From Adiantum capillus-veneris (taxonomy: Eukaryota > Streptophyta > Polypodiopsida > Polypodiales > Pteridaceae), in the NCBI GenBank assembly GCA_014529385.2, contig CM043963.1:69586912-69650911 (forward strand): a stretch of 64,000 nucleotides of DNA. Direction: 5' to 3'. The notes beneath the pieces are model-generated. The model ran no database searches. It was not told the DNA's origin and saw nothing but the letters and a program-made list of their open reading frames with translations. A program made the position numbers and the translations under genes. This document shows positions 22,619 through 34,040 of this stretch, piece by piece (position 1 is the first letter of the stretch; each line of letters opens with the position of its first letter).

Positions 22619-23667
22619 TGTGAGGTCCCCACCCCGTCGCATCAAACAACGGATCTGATGGTAAACCTGGTGGCCACTAGATCTATAGCGGAAGCAAACA
22701 AAATGGTTCAGGGTTCAACTAGTGGACGATCTCTCATCGCAAAGTGAGTCGAGTTTGAGCCAACTAGCAACGAGATCTAGCTCCACCTCGCAGGGGAAGC
22801 GTACTTAACTATCTAACGATCCTGAGACCCACCTTCCAAGAGGAGAGAAACCCCGAGTGCCTTTTTCTCCATGTTTCAGAGGCACGTACTCTCGAGGATT
22901 CGCCGCTCTAGGGGCAATGAGTAATACTAATATCGAGTAAGCACTATGGGGACAGAGAGTTCCCGACCAATCGGGACCACCCATCTCGTAGGCTTTGGCA
23001 ACCGGAGCCAAGCCCCCACTTTCCACCCCCATACTCACACTTCCTCGTGTGACCTAATTACTACCACAAAGGTTGTTCAACATATATATTCCTTGTTTAA
23101 TTCCGAATCACATGGTTCGTTAAAACAGCCCTTCAACCACTATTGCAAACAACACCAAGACATGTTTCTAGTAAAAATTCTACTCAAACTTATTCATAAA
23201 AATTCCAATGTCCTGGAGGTACAACATCCCCCCTCCAGCGAGAGTTCACTCCTCCCATTGTCGCCTAGCTGTCCATACAACTAGGTATGTCCACCGCATA
23301 GAAAGCACGTCATGGACACTCCCACCGCATAGAAAGCAAGACGTGGGTTCCCACCGCATAGAAAGCAAGTTGTGGGTATCCACCGCATATAAAGCAAGTC
23401 GTGGATTCGAGATCCCTTAACGAGGAACTCTGCCCCCTGTGATCAGTAGGGGGGTCAGGACTGATTCAACATTGGAAATAAAATGAACATGTCCAGCTAA
23501 ATTTTCCCTAGCAAACATTCTTTCCTATTGCAAACAGCATACCCTTCAAACATTACCTTCCCACTTTAGAACTTAATATACAATGATTTCAATGCCGAGG
23601 TTTCCGTCGGATTTCTCCAACATGTTTGGGGATATGAGCATTCCTAACTAGCGTATGCAATGTTAAT

Positions 23668-23838
23668 TTAAACAACTTGAATAAAAATATGATCTACCTC
23701 TTCCACTTCTTCATCGATGGCCCGTGAGATGGCCGGTATTTGTTCCTCCATGGAAGCCTTCCCCTTCCCGTTGACATTGCTCGTTCCTGCCTCGCGATCA
23801 TGGGCACCACCGAAGCGCGTCCTCTTAACCGGGGCCAT
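23668..23838 (-). CDS. Small ORF (56 aa) inside the gypsy A 5' LTR
   Basis: Same frame, length and sequence as 15781-15951 except one Arg to Gly change in the REA(R/G)TS segment. In the 5' LTR the frame lies in sense orientation about 1.2 kb before the LTR end, so it could be in a leader transcript if transcription starts upstream. No family recognised. Confidence 0.4.
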   Translation of the reverse strand: MAPVKRTRFGGAHDREAGTSNVNGKGKASMEEQIPAISRAIDEEVEEVDHIFIQVV

Positions 23839-24677
23839 TTCTCACTACTTTAAATGATTAGCTTGGAGAAAGAGCTAAGGTTCGCAACATCATAACAGTC
23901 CACTAGGTAGATTAGTGACATCAATTTATCCCTCCTATATGAGAGGTCTAGTTTTCTTTCGTAAGCAGTCATTGAGGATAGCACCTAATCCTATGGGAAC
24001 CGAATCTAAGATAATTATTCGGTGTATAGGATTAAGAATAATTAGGACTTCACTATCGAGATTTCCAGAGAATCAAATTAAGTATGATTTAACTATTTCC
24101 TAGTGAATAGACGATGCAGATTTGCCTTAGGCATATGTGTGAGGTAAAACCAATTCTTAGAGACTTAATGACAAATTAATTCCTCCTTAATTACATTTTA
24201 ATGCATAGGAGAATGAGTTCAATTAAGCTTCATTGTTAATGAGTGATTAAAATAGTGATTCTCTTCAATCTGCACAATTACTAGCTTGCAGATTAATTAC
24301 TATGCTACCTAGAGAGAGAAGATTCTGATAATTATGCTCTAATCATTAATCGAGAGTGCAAGATGGCTGATAATTCAGCTATAGAATGATGATTACATAA
24401 TAGGGTATGAATAAGAAGAATTTAGAGAGTAGTCATAGAGATTTTCGGCTAGGAATAGGCATAATGTACGAGAAATTTTGATGGTAGAGACAGGGATTTT
24501 CAGATGGAATTAATTAAACTGTCATTACCGTGATTAAGAGCTGGTAATCTTCTCGATTTTCTGATCTAATCGAGCTTCTTGAGATGAAAATTCGACAGCA
24601 CCTCCCTCCTAGCTTCTTCTTCAATAGGTGTGTGATTCGGCAGCACCTCCCCAATGTATGTGGGTGTGTGTGTATGC

Positions 24678-24680
<3 letters not shown>

Positions 24681-24767
<87 letters not shown>
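24681..24767. repeat. GT dinucleotide microsatellite
   Basis: About 43 uninterrupted GT units. The other LTR holds a much shorter and interrupted GT tract at the same place, so the expansion came after insertion. Confidence 0.95.
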
Positions 24768-24768
<1 letters not shown>

Positions 24769-25432
24769 AAGCCTTTAAATAGGCTCCTACAGGCTGAAAA
24801 TCGATCTGGGTTGCTAAATGCATCTGGGAGCTTCTCAAGTTAAGCATGGCAAGTCCAGTTCTCTGCCCACCAAGTGTCAGGTTGGCTTGGTTAACTGGTT
24901 CTGAGACTGAGTTGCAGGCTTGGCAGCTTTCCCAAGACTCCCACAAAGCAAGAGGGCACCCCTAGCTGCTAAAGCTGATCTGGAGTGGCTTGGGACCTGT
25001 TCCCACACAGTCTCGGACCCCCGGTACCTCCCCGGACAATTTTTAGGAAATTTGGTTCTAGGCTAAAACGGGTCATACGAGTCAGATTTTGATGTCGTAA
25101 ATTGCCATACGAAGCTCTAACTAAGACATACTGGCCCGAGTACCTGCCATATTTAGCAGCCCCCGGGTCTGAAAATGCATTTTTTTCAAATTTGGGGTAC
25201 GGGTGCAGTTTTTCGAGACGATCAAAACTGGATGGGTCGGTTGACCAAAACCTTACTATTTTTGGAAATTTTTCACAATAATTATTTTTAATTCACATTT
25301 TGAAGCTTTATAACATTCTAAATATCACGGCACTGACAGAATCTGGAAAACTGCTAAAAATAGTAACTTATTCTATTATGATCATTTCATGTTACAAGGG
25401 TGCTCTTTTTGATCGGGGTCAGAGACCTTACA

Positions 25433-25437
25433 ACACT
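25433..25437. repeat. 5-bp target-site duplication ACACT (left copy 14727-14731)
   Basis: ACACT directly abuts both LTRs of gypsy A. Removing the element and one ACACT keeps the flanking reading frame open, which independently supports the boundaries. Confidence 0.9.
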
Positions 25438-26289
25438 CCCCTTGATGATTTGAATGCTCAATGTGCACATGTATGTGGTGATTCTAATGATAAACTTGCA
25501 ACTCATGATGCTATGCTACTCTTTGTTCCACAAAGAGACGATACACTTTTATTAATAGGATACAAAATCAAATATCAAAGCCTATTGCAAGTATTTACTT
25601 ATCACTTGAGTCAATCAAAAGTGTTTCAAGCATTGATTGATGTCCAAAAGGATGTTGTCAACTTGTCAATCGTGACGTATTGATGCATATTTGACAACAA
25701 TTTTGGGGTCAATCTCAAAATTCACGCACAAACTACATTTATGATGTTCTCTCAATATGTTATGATCATCACAATTCAAACAAAAAAATGAGATACCAGT
25801 TTTGGTCGAATGGGAGTTCCATCTGTTGCAGAGCATGGTATGAAATGCATGGAATACCAAAGACATCATTTTATCGCTATAAGGAAAAATTTGAACTGGG
25901 AACACGTCAATATGTGCACGGAAGCACAAGTGTATTCAGGAGGGGACTTGATTATACTAGCAAGTTCAGATCAATACTTGATGAGTTTGTGAAAAAGAAC
26001 TCTGAACTTAGGTGCCGCACAAAAGTAGGACCTTATTGGATGGATCAATGGAAACTTAGTTGGTGATACCATCCACTTATAAGCAGGTTGACATTTTAAA
26101 TGAAGTTGACACTACTCTTGAACAACATGGATGTGACCAAAGACTATATAAATCCTCCTTTTCTAGGATTTGGAACAAGGAATACCCACATGTATCCCTA
26201 AAAAAGACACGCGAGTTCTCTAAGTGCAACTTGTGTAGCTCAATCAAGGCAAGGCTAGAGGCAAAACCTAGTCTTCAAGAAAGATTATA
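25438..26289 (+). pseudogene. DUF7869-like transposase gene, middle part
   Basis: The frame continues from 14731 with LDDLNAQCAHVCGDSNDKL and MLLFVPQRDDTLLLIGYKI, up to a stop at 25681. After a frame change, HGIPKTSFYRYKEKF (about 25845) and FVKKNSELRCR appear, then from 26060 WNKEYPHVSLKKTREFSKCN LCSSIKA with a C-x2-C pair. In related plant and fungal genes this region precedes the catalytic-like part and carries a Cys-rich helix-turn-helix type segment. The gene is broken by at least three frame changes and several stops. Confidence 0.55.
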
Positions 26290-26361
26290 ATCTTGCAAGA
26301 AATAGAAATTCATATGGCACAAGAAAAAAGCTATAGAAGCTTATACTATGCATGACAAACA

Positions 26362-26997
26362 TTGTCTGAAACCCAACCTCAAAAATATCTATGTATCATC
26401 CATGATCAGATGGACCAAAAGAAGATTGCTATACCAAGGCCACATGTTTTGCCTAAGGGTGTAGATTCAGGGTATAACTTGCAGGTGACATTGATTGGTA
26501 TGATAACACATGGACATGTAGCTGGCGATTATGAACACTTTCTTTTAAATGGTTTATGGCCATTTGACCCCAGCCTCACAATTGGATCAATAGCATCATG
26601 TTCACATAACTTAGAGCGAGAGGATCAACACCCTCTTTGTGATTTGGCTACAAGTGGACTTCCAAGGAGTAATGTCTCACTTCTAAATGCTCTAAACTCA
26701 AGGGATGACTTAGACTACCACAATATGGTTGATGGAAAATGTTCTAGCATGCAAACACATGAAAGTAACCCAACAACTAATACAAGATCCTTTCATACAT
26801 TGACAGAGAACTTGTTATTGCAGCTACATAAATGTGCTGGAGAAAATAAAACTCGATATCTTTTTGCATATCTATCATTGCTAGTTGCAAGGGGCATTTT
26901 CAAGACTATCCAATTGGGATTTTTAATGGTAGGCCATACACACGAAGATATAGATGCCATGTTTAGTAGATTTTTAGAGAAGTTGCGGGTCTCATAG
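26362..26997 (+). pseudogene. DUF7869-like core (RNase H-like, putative transposase)
   Basis: A 211-codon open frame. It holds IIHDQMDQKKIAIPRPHVLP (first acidic motif, about 26395-26450), VTLIGMITHGHVAGDYEHF, the motif QLHKCAGENKTRY LFAYLSLL (about 26821-26880) and VGHTHEDIDAMFSRF (about 26929-26973). From memory of the family, the position written QLHKC is usually QLDNC, so the conserved Asp is probably replaced by His. The family occurs in many copies in plants and fungi and is thought to be transposon-derived; whether this is a Pfam DUF7869 hit must be confirmed by a profile search. A TAG (26995-26997) ends the frame a few codons before the next part. Confidence 0.65.
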
Positions 26998-27006
26998 ACT
27001 TACACT

Positions 27007-28036
27007 TTGCCACATCTGATGGATACATTAAGAACAATCTCAAAAACTTCTCGAGCTCCCTTTTTGCTTGGGGAGGTACCATATTTCAAGAAGTATTGTG
27101 ATGGCTATATATGTGATGGTCAAGATGAAGTTGTAGGACATTCAAAACCCCTTCAGTTTAGGTTCTTAATGCAAGATGAGACACCAGTTATGCAATGTAA
27201 AGCTCATGTAGTTGTTCCTAATTGGAGTGGAAGCATTCCAATATGGAAGAAAGATGCTAGTGGAAAGACAAGGCTACCACAAGGGAATCCACCTCTTGTA
27301 TCAATGTGGAATTTCATAAAGGCACATGAGGAGGCCATATTGGGTCTAAAGAACTATGTTAAATTTTGGCAAAATCTAGGAAATGGTTCATTTGTGCAAA
27401 AATATTATCATTCTGTGATAGAGTATTGGAATAGCTTCACAAGCCAAACTTGACCCATAATATATACTTTGAGAATTTTTGGCCACGATCTCATGGATTT
27501 CATCAAGCTGATGATGTTTTCATAATTCAACAACAAGAGGCAAAAAGATTCGTTGGACTTGAGGAATATAATGATCATTATTGCGGGCCTCAGTGAAAAA
27601 AACCAAGGCAAGAGTTCAATCCTATTCTAGATGTAAAAATAAAGGTGACTTCCTATTTCTACGGCCAAGTGACCCGGAGATATATCCTGTTTGGATTTCT
27701 ATAGCTTTGTCTAACATTGATAAGGATCCCTCATCACCAAATTATCAGAAGCTATATATTCAATATTGGGAACCTTGTGTAAGAAAGAGTGGGTTGACAA
27801 ATGCACAGGCATATGCCAATTAATGGAATGGATTTTGGATGCTCAATGATAAAGACTAACCAGCATGGGAAAATGTAGATGCAATTTTTTGGTCTTGGAG
27901 ATCAAGCAAGAAAGGTCCATTTGTCATATTTATGATACCAAAAAGGCATGCATTGAAAGCAAAAACTTGTTTGGGACTACTTGAGGTGCAAGAACAAGGA
28001 AATGAATTGGATGGTGACTCCACTAGGGAGTAGCAC
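27007..28036 (+). pseudogene. DUF7869-like transposase gene, C-terminal part
   Basis: Two frame pieces follow: 27007-27453 (MDTLRTISKTSRAPFLLGEV, FQNLG-like helix QNLGNGSFVQKYYHS) and 27581-27823 (GDFLFLRPSDPEIYPVWISI, LYIQYWEPCVRKSG), then the end WENVDAIFWSW near 27868-27900. The order and the Trp-rich end agree with the family. Stops at 27451 and 27821 and a frame change near 27460-27580 break it. No terminal repeat was identified, so the limits of the parent element are unknown. Confidence 0.55.
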
Positions 28037-28149
28037 ATTGTAAATTCCAATGTATCTCCATGAAAAGTTTCATTTCTCCATAATGGTAAGTATAGTGATC
28101 TTGTAGGTTGTATTTCTCTTGGATTGAGAATATGATAATGGGTCAAAAT

Positions 28150-28402
28150 TCATTCATTTGTGGTCATCATTGTCATAAGTGTAGAATGGTGTTTATCAAC
28201 ACCACAATGGTGTTCATACCACAATGACATACATCAACTCCATCATGGTGTTTATTGACACCAGAGTGGTGTTCATTGGACACCACAATGACATTCATCA
28301 ACTCCATCATGGTGTTTTATTGACACCACCAATCAACTTCATTATCAATCGTATGCTTGAACACTATTTTGAGGACTTTCAACAGTGTTTATCAACACCC
28401 AA
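28150..28402. repeat. Minisatellite of palindromic CACCA..TGGTG units
   Basis: Blocks such as GGTGTTTATCAACACCA, TGGTGTTCAT and CATCAACTCCATCATGGTG repeat about every 25-60 bp. Each short block is partly self-complementary. Eight or more degenerate copies are visible. Confidence 0.7.
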
Positions 28403-28556
28403 ATCTTAATGGTTATCGCTCATGTTCACATGCACTTTGTGATCTACTACTATAACATGCAATATTCATACTCAACCAAACAATGTCATCACATCGACCA
28501 CTATCTCGCTTGCAAGTAGAATTCCCAAATTATGTGAAACTAGTCCATTTAAAAAT

Positions 28557-29191
28557 TCCCATAATGAGAGACTTTTCCCACATTACCTACTATGGACTTG
28601 ATGCAATGAAGATAGAAAGCTTCATGCATCACAAGAATAACATAAAATTGAAGAAATGTTTAGCTATCCCAAGCCTTAGTCCCAAGACCTCAAACACCTT
28701 CGAAGGTGGAGAGAGATAGCAGGGAATGAGGGTAGGGAAGAGGAAGAAGAAACATTTCATAGGAGAAAGAATTAGTTCCTCACTTATCATTCTCTTCTTG
28801 GTAGCATAGTAATGAGGATGGAGAAGATGTCAAGCTTAAGCATTGAAGCATGGCTCTTGGTTGGATATGCACTCAATAGCCAACACTGTTGGTGTAGGCT
28901 CTCAACCTCTACTTGCTTGGAGAAGGAGAGGGAGCTTGTTCACTTTGCAAATTTCATAATGAGTGTGTGTGTGTGTGTGTGGGTGAGTATACCCCCTAAG
29001 AAACCCCCTAGCTTGCTAGGATCTACCCCCCCTTGTAGCTCATTGGACCCCTCTAGGACTCCAGGCCTAGCCAATCATAAGAAGGATTCATACCAAGAAA
29101 CAAGGGTATCCTTGGGACAGGTGTAGGCTCTCAACCTCTACTTGCTTGTAGAAGGAGAGGGAGCTCATTCACTTTGCAAATTTCATAACGA

Positions 29192-29226
<35 letters not shown>

Positions 29227-30347
29227 AGTATACCCCCTAAGAAACCCCCTAGCTTGCTAGGATCTACCGCCCCTTGTAGCTCATTGGACCCCTCTAGGCC
29301 TCCAGGCCTAGCCAATCATAAGAAGGAGCCATACCAAGAAACAAGGGTATCCTTGGGACAAGTGTAGGCTCTCAACCTCTACTTGCTTGGAGAAGGAGAG
29401 GGAGCTCGTTCACTTTGCAAATTTCATAATGAGTGTGTGTGTGTGTGTGTGGGTGAGTATACCCCCTAAGAAACCCCCTAGCTTGCTAGGATCTACCCCC
29501 CCTTGTAGCTCATTGGACCCCTCCAGGCCTAGCCAATCATAAGCAGGAGTCATACCAAGCAACAAGGGTATCCTTGGGACAAGTGTTCCTCTTTCTCGTT
29601 TGAGAGAGAGGACTTGATAAATTCAAAATCAATTAATTAAATCTCCTAGATTATCATTGGACCCCTTGGGTGACCAACCAATAGGCTTTCGGCACACCAT
29701 GAGGGCAACATGAGGAGGAACTTGCCAAGTGTCCCTCTTATGCTTTCTTTGTACCAAGTAGGCCTTGTGTGAGTGTGTGGATGCTCTCTCTCATCCCTCC
29801 TCTTGTAGGGCTCGCCCCCTCCTTGTAGGCATTGGATTTGACCTTTTGACACCTCAAGCCCCTCATGCATAGGCCCAGTTCCCACCACAAGCTTGGCCCT
29901 TAAGCACTTTAAGCTTGGGTTGGGTTCTCACCTCAAGTACAGCCCTGGCATCTCAAGCATTTCAAGCACCTCTAGCATCTCAATCATCAACCACCTCAAG
30001 CATCTCAAGTACCTCAAGCACCTTAGTCATCAAGCATGACAAGCGAGACAAGCACCTCGAGCTGAGTCGGGTTCTCGTCTCAAGCTGAGCCCTAGCTTAC
30101 CTAAGGGCAAACGACTTCTAGAGGTCTTCAATGAATCTAACCCTAAGTTCTTATGCTCCATTGGTTAGCCATACTCTTTGATAGACCATCTCCCATTTGG
30201 GCCCCTTTACCATTGGCCCCGTATTGAGATAGATCTATAAGCACATGTCTATATCTCAACCCTTGTTTCTATTTATTCTCCCACATTAAGTGATCAATTT
30301 AATATGAGAAACTCATTTGTGTTGGTTAGATATTACATTTTATAACA
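28557..30347 (-). repeat. gypsy B 3' LTR (truncated, internally amplified)
   Basis: It aligns with 35868-37548 from ATGATGCAATGAAGAT (about 28600) to the end TTTTATAACA. The start is lost or too diverged. It contains three tandem copies of a ~230-bp block that is single in the right LTR. Confidence 0.8.
28892..29582. repeat. Three tandem ~230-bp blocks in the gypsy B LTR
   Basis: Blocks start with GTGTAGGCTCTCAACCTCTA at 28892, 29121 and 29362 (lengths 229, 241 and 221 bp). Each has a GT run of different length and a C-rich run, and ends CTTGGGACA. The other LTR has one such block (about 36442-36700), so the triplication arose after insertion or in one LTR only. Confidence 0.9.
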
Positions 30348-30362
30348 TTACCTCTCTCTTGA
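30348..30362 (-). other. gypsy B polypurine tract
   Basis: The minus strand reads AAGAGAGAGGTAA directly before the TGTTATAAAA start of the 3' LTR. Confidence 0.75.
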
Positions 30363-30736
30363 AATCATAGTTGTCCTCGACTATGAGATAGAAGAGATAA
30401 AGCCTTAGTCATTAGTCAATTTTACTTAGCGGGTAGAGGATCCCTTTTTACCCTATGACATCTTTCCAAGATGGATGATCACTAATCCATTTGGTGCTTG
30501 GGAGACATAGCTTCAGCAAGCATGTCTGCTCTTTAGTCCATTTCATTGTCCCAAAGTAGAGTGACAAATTCTACTTGGTGTTTGAGAGACATCGTCATCA
30601 CAAACATGATTCTATACTATTTAAGTTTGTGCACAATTAAAAAGAGAACTAATCTTATAAGACAAAAACATGGGTCATTTAAAAGAAATTTGTACATTTG
30701 CTTACTCTAATGTAAAATTGTAAGAATTGAGAAGGT

Positions 30737-31527
30737 TCATAATATCCTTAAGCTGGATTCCTTGCATTTATCTAGCATCTTCAAAAGGATATATTTTGAA
30801 TGATACCGTTGGATAATATTACCAACCCATAGTACCTTGTCTTCATGCCGAAGGATAGCTTCGGGTTGTAGCAGCTCTTCTTGTTCTTCAACTTCGGGTG
30901 GGTCTTCAATAATTGGTTCACTTGGTGGCTCTACTTTGTAGGTTTTGAGTAGGCTCACATGAAAAGCATTTTCTATGAGCCAATGGTTGGGCAATTTGAG
31001 TTGATAAGCCATCTCATTGTTGGGCTTAAAGGTTTGTAAAGGACCATAGTATCTTTTTTCTAGTTTAGCATGATACTTTGATGGTCGGTAGGATTTTTGA
31101 CCGTTGTTTGCCTTAATCGAGACTTAGGAAACTTAAGTAATACCCAATCATTTTCTTTGAGCATTAAGGCCCTTCTGTGCTTGTCAGCAACATCTTTTTG
31201 CCTTTGTGGAGAGATGGATATAGCCTCCTTAATCTTTTGAAAAGATTCTTGTAGGTCACGGCTATACTCATCGACGGTGAAGATCTTCCCATGTACTTTG
31301 AGTAGCAAGGGACTTTTAGGTCTTCCCTCAATGATCTCAAAATGTGCCTTTCTCATAGAAGTATGTACATTATTATTGTAAACATACTCTACCATTGGTA
31401 AGTACTTTTCCCATTGTGAGCATTGATCCACTTTTGTAACATAAGTCTTTAGTAGATCGAGTATCATAAGATTGGCTATCTCACTTTGGCCATCAGTTTG
31501 TGGGTGATAGGCCGAAGAGAAATTCAA
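30737..31527 (-). pseudogene. gypsy B integrase C-terminal half and chromodomain-like tail
   Basis: The frame from 31527 contains the third catalytic block SSAYHPQTDGQSEIAN (the Glu is in the QSE position) and the C-terminal SH3-like region VLLKFPKSRLRQT. After a frame break near 31060, QLKLPNHWLIENAFHVSLL and LQPEAILRHEDKV follow, typical of the end of integrase in chromodomain gypsy elements. The chromodomain itself is only partly recognisable (IIQRYHSKY). Confidence 0.8.
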
Positions 31528-32184
31528 TCTTCTTCCTAGATTTTCAAAGAGACCTTTCCAAAAAATTAATGGTCATTCTAGGATCTCTACCTGCCACAAT
31601 GGATGTGGATAATCCATGGTGTTTGAAATCTGTCATATGAAGAGAGTTGCCATTTGATGTGCCTTAATAGTCTTTTTGACAGGAATAAAATGTGTTTTCT
31701 TGCTAAACCTGTCAACTATTGTCCATATTCCCGTATTCCCATGGATAGACTTGGGTAATCCAAAGATGAAATCCATGGATATATTCTCCCATGGTGAATT
31801 TGGGATAGGCAATGGATGGAGTAATCCAGGTTGCTTCCCTCTATCATACTTGGTCTTTTGGCATACTCCACATTTTGAAACATACTCTTGTATGTCCAGT
31901 TTTATGGTAGTCCAATAGAAATACGTCTCTACTCCTCGATCGGTAGGTTGAATACCTCTACGCCCCGCGTAGGGAGGAGCATGAGATTCATACATAACTT
32001 TCTCACGAAGGGATTGTGTAACACATAGCCTATTTCTGTGGAGAAGATAACCATCTTTCAAGGTGAATGGTTCCTCTTTCTTTCCCAAAGCAAGGGCTGA
32101 CATTATGTCTCTAAAGTCAGGGTCAATAGCATATTCATCTATCATAGAAGATAGATCATTGTTGTGAGTAGCTATAGACACCAC
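31528..32184 (-). pseudogene. gypsy B integrase N-terminal half
   Basis: Visible are the zinc-binding end YVSKCGVCQKTKYDRG (about 31880) and the first catalytic Asp in WENISMDFIFGLPKS (about 31750). The frame ends at 31633; the second catalytic region (DRDPRF-like, around 31560-31610) is in another frame after a break. The first His of the HHCC is in YESHAPPYAGRRG. Confidence 0.8.
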
Positions 32185-32199
32185 ATTAACTTTTGGTCA

Positions 32200-33360
32200 T
32201 CATGAAAGTGCATCATCCACTTGATTGTGCTTACCAGCAATGTGAGCAATATTGAAATTAAATTGAGAGAGAAAATTTTCCCACCTCATTTGTTTGTCGA
32301 AAATCTTGGTTTCTGTCATGAAATACTTGAGAATTTGGTGGTCGGTTCGTAGGATAAATGGAGTTCCCAATAGGTAGTGTTTCCATGTATCTAGGGCATG
32401 TAGAACAGCTAAAAGCTCTTTCTCATAAATGCCCAAGACTCGTTCATCCGTATTGATCCTTTCGCTCTCATATGCTATGGCATGTCCTTCTTGAAGCAAA
32501 ACTGCTCCAAGGCAATCACCACAAGCATCACATTAGACCTCAAATGGCTTTGAGAGATTGGGAAGCATGAGGACTGGTTGAGAGGTAAGCTTCTCCTTGA
32601 GCTTGTCAAAAGCATTTTGCTCCTTAGCAGTCCATACATACTTAACGTTCTTCTTAGCTAAGTCATGTAGTGGTCTTGCTACTTGGGATAATTTTGCTAT
32701 GAAGCGTCTATAGTATGCACACATACCAATAAAGCTTCTTAGCTCATGTAGATTCCTTGGGTTAGGCCATGATTTTATTACCTCTAACTTTGATGGATCC
32801 ATATGGATACCATCTTGAGAGATAATAAGACCTAAGTATTGAATCTCTTGAAGGAAAAAATTGCTTTTCTTTTGGTTGAGAAAAAACTTATTCTGCCTCA
32901 ATGCTTGAAAACCACTTGGAGATGTTGCTTATGTCCCTCCAAAGACTTGGAGTAGATGATGATATCATCAATGAACACTCCAGTGAATCTACAATAAGGT
33001 CTAAAAAATTTCTCCATTAGACAATTGAACATAGTTGGTGCATTAGTAAAGCCAAAAGGCATCACTAGATATTCATAAAGACCAAATGTTGTGCGAAACG
33101 TGGTCTTTATATCTTCATCCAATATACTTATTTGATGATAGACACTTTTAAGGTCAATCCTACTGAAGTAGGTAGATCCTTGTAGCTTATCAGAAGAGAT
33201 CTTCTACCCGAGGCACGAGAAATTTGTTTTTGATAGTGATATAGTTTAGTGCTCGATAGTCCACACACATACGATATGTACCATCTTTCTTTTGCACTAA
33301 AAGGACAAGAGAAAAAAAGAGAGAGGAACTAGGCCTCACCATCCCCTTGTCTACCAATTC
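32200..33360 (-). pseudogene. gypsy B reverse transcriptase and RNase H
   Basis: Reverse transcriptase pieces: [18 protein letters not shown] (about 33290-33240), MPFGFTNAPTMFNCLM, catalytic FIDDIIIYSK (about 32965) and the thumb ELRSFIGMCAYYRRFI (about 32720). RNase H follows after a stop at 32533: IYEKELLAVLHALDTWKHYL keeps the catalytic Glu, and LRTDHQILKYF keeps an Asp. Frame breaks near 33180, 32898 and 32510. Confidence 0.85.
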
Positions 33361-34040
33361 CTATACTTGCTTCATGATCTCCTCTTGTTGAGCTTGTGAG
33401 ACTCGATAAGGAGGATTGTTAGGTGGTGAGCTTCTTAGAAGGAGCTCAATGCGATGGTCATCATCCCCTCGTTTTGGAGGTAAGTCCACAGGGATATCAT
33501 CGATGAACACATTTTGGAATCCTTTGAGAAAATTAGACAAGTCTAACTCTTCTTGATTCCTACCATTTACATTTGATGAAACATTAGGATCTTTTAGAGA
33601 CTCTTTGACAAAAGTCATGTACGTAGAAATGGAGCTCTTCATTGACTTATCAAAAGCAAGAGGATTTACAAGTGGAATAGTGCGACCACGCTCACTAGCA
33701 TCTATATACATGTTCTTTCCCCTATAGGTGAAGTAGATTCTCCTTTGAGGAAACTTCAGATTGGCAGCCATGCGATCAAACCATGGCGCCCCTAGGATAG
33801 CATCCTCATGTTGGAGAGGAGAGATGAAGAAGTCTTCTTTGTCAACATAGCTTTGGACATGAAGCCTCAACTTCCCAATCAAGGGAGTAACGGAGGCTTT
33901 CTATCCCTTGAAAGGTACATCAGTCGCTACCATATCTCCCATGTCGAAAGCTTGAATGCCTAACTTGGTGTCCAACTCCGTGGATATGAAGTTGTGAGTA
34001 GAGCCAGGGTCAAACAAGAGGAAGGAATCATGCTCTCTTA
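33361..34040 (-). pseudogene. gypsy B aspartic protease region
   Basis: The active-site block reads FLLFDPGSTHNFIS (about 34015-33975); most families have a DxGST motif, so DPGST may be intact. A stop near 33903 separates it from the open frame 33882-33361, which includes ILGAPWFDRMAANLKF, the usual ILG-W block of the protease C-terminus, and a linker to reverse transcriptase. Confidence 0.8.

Larger units (their letters stand above)
14732..25432 (-). mobile_element. Complete Ty3/gypsy chromovirus-type retrotransposon A
   Basis: Two long direct repeats (14732-17495 and 22619-25432), each starting TGTGAGGTC and ending GACCTTACA, enclose a minus-strand internal region. A 5-bp duplication ACACT flanks it (14727-14731 and 25433-25437). 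A tRNA-complementary site lies beside the right LTR and a purine tract beside the left LTR, so the element reads right to left. Contents in reading order: leader ORF, gag, protease, reverse transcriptase, RNase H, integrase, chromodomain. The LTRs differ by roughly one percent by eye plus a GT-run expansion, so it is the youngest insertion recognised in the window. It splits a DUF7869-like gene. Confidence 0.95.
22619..25432 (-). repeat. gypsy A 5' LTR (2814 bp)
   Basis: It is the partner of 14732-17495, with the same TGTGAGGTC and GACCTTACA ends. It is 50 bp longer, mostly because of a pure GT run of 87 bp at 24681-24767. The small LTR ORF and the four-block repeat are both conserved. Confidence 0.95.

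Noticed and set aside
24566-24946. 126-aa minus-strand frame with a His-Thr run and the Cys-Val frames on the plus strand
   Set aside because: Produced by the 87-bp GT microsatellite in the gypsy A LTR.
28224-28409. 61-aa frame MTYINSIMVFIDTRVV
   Set aside because: Lies entirely in the palindromic minisatellite.
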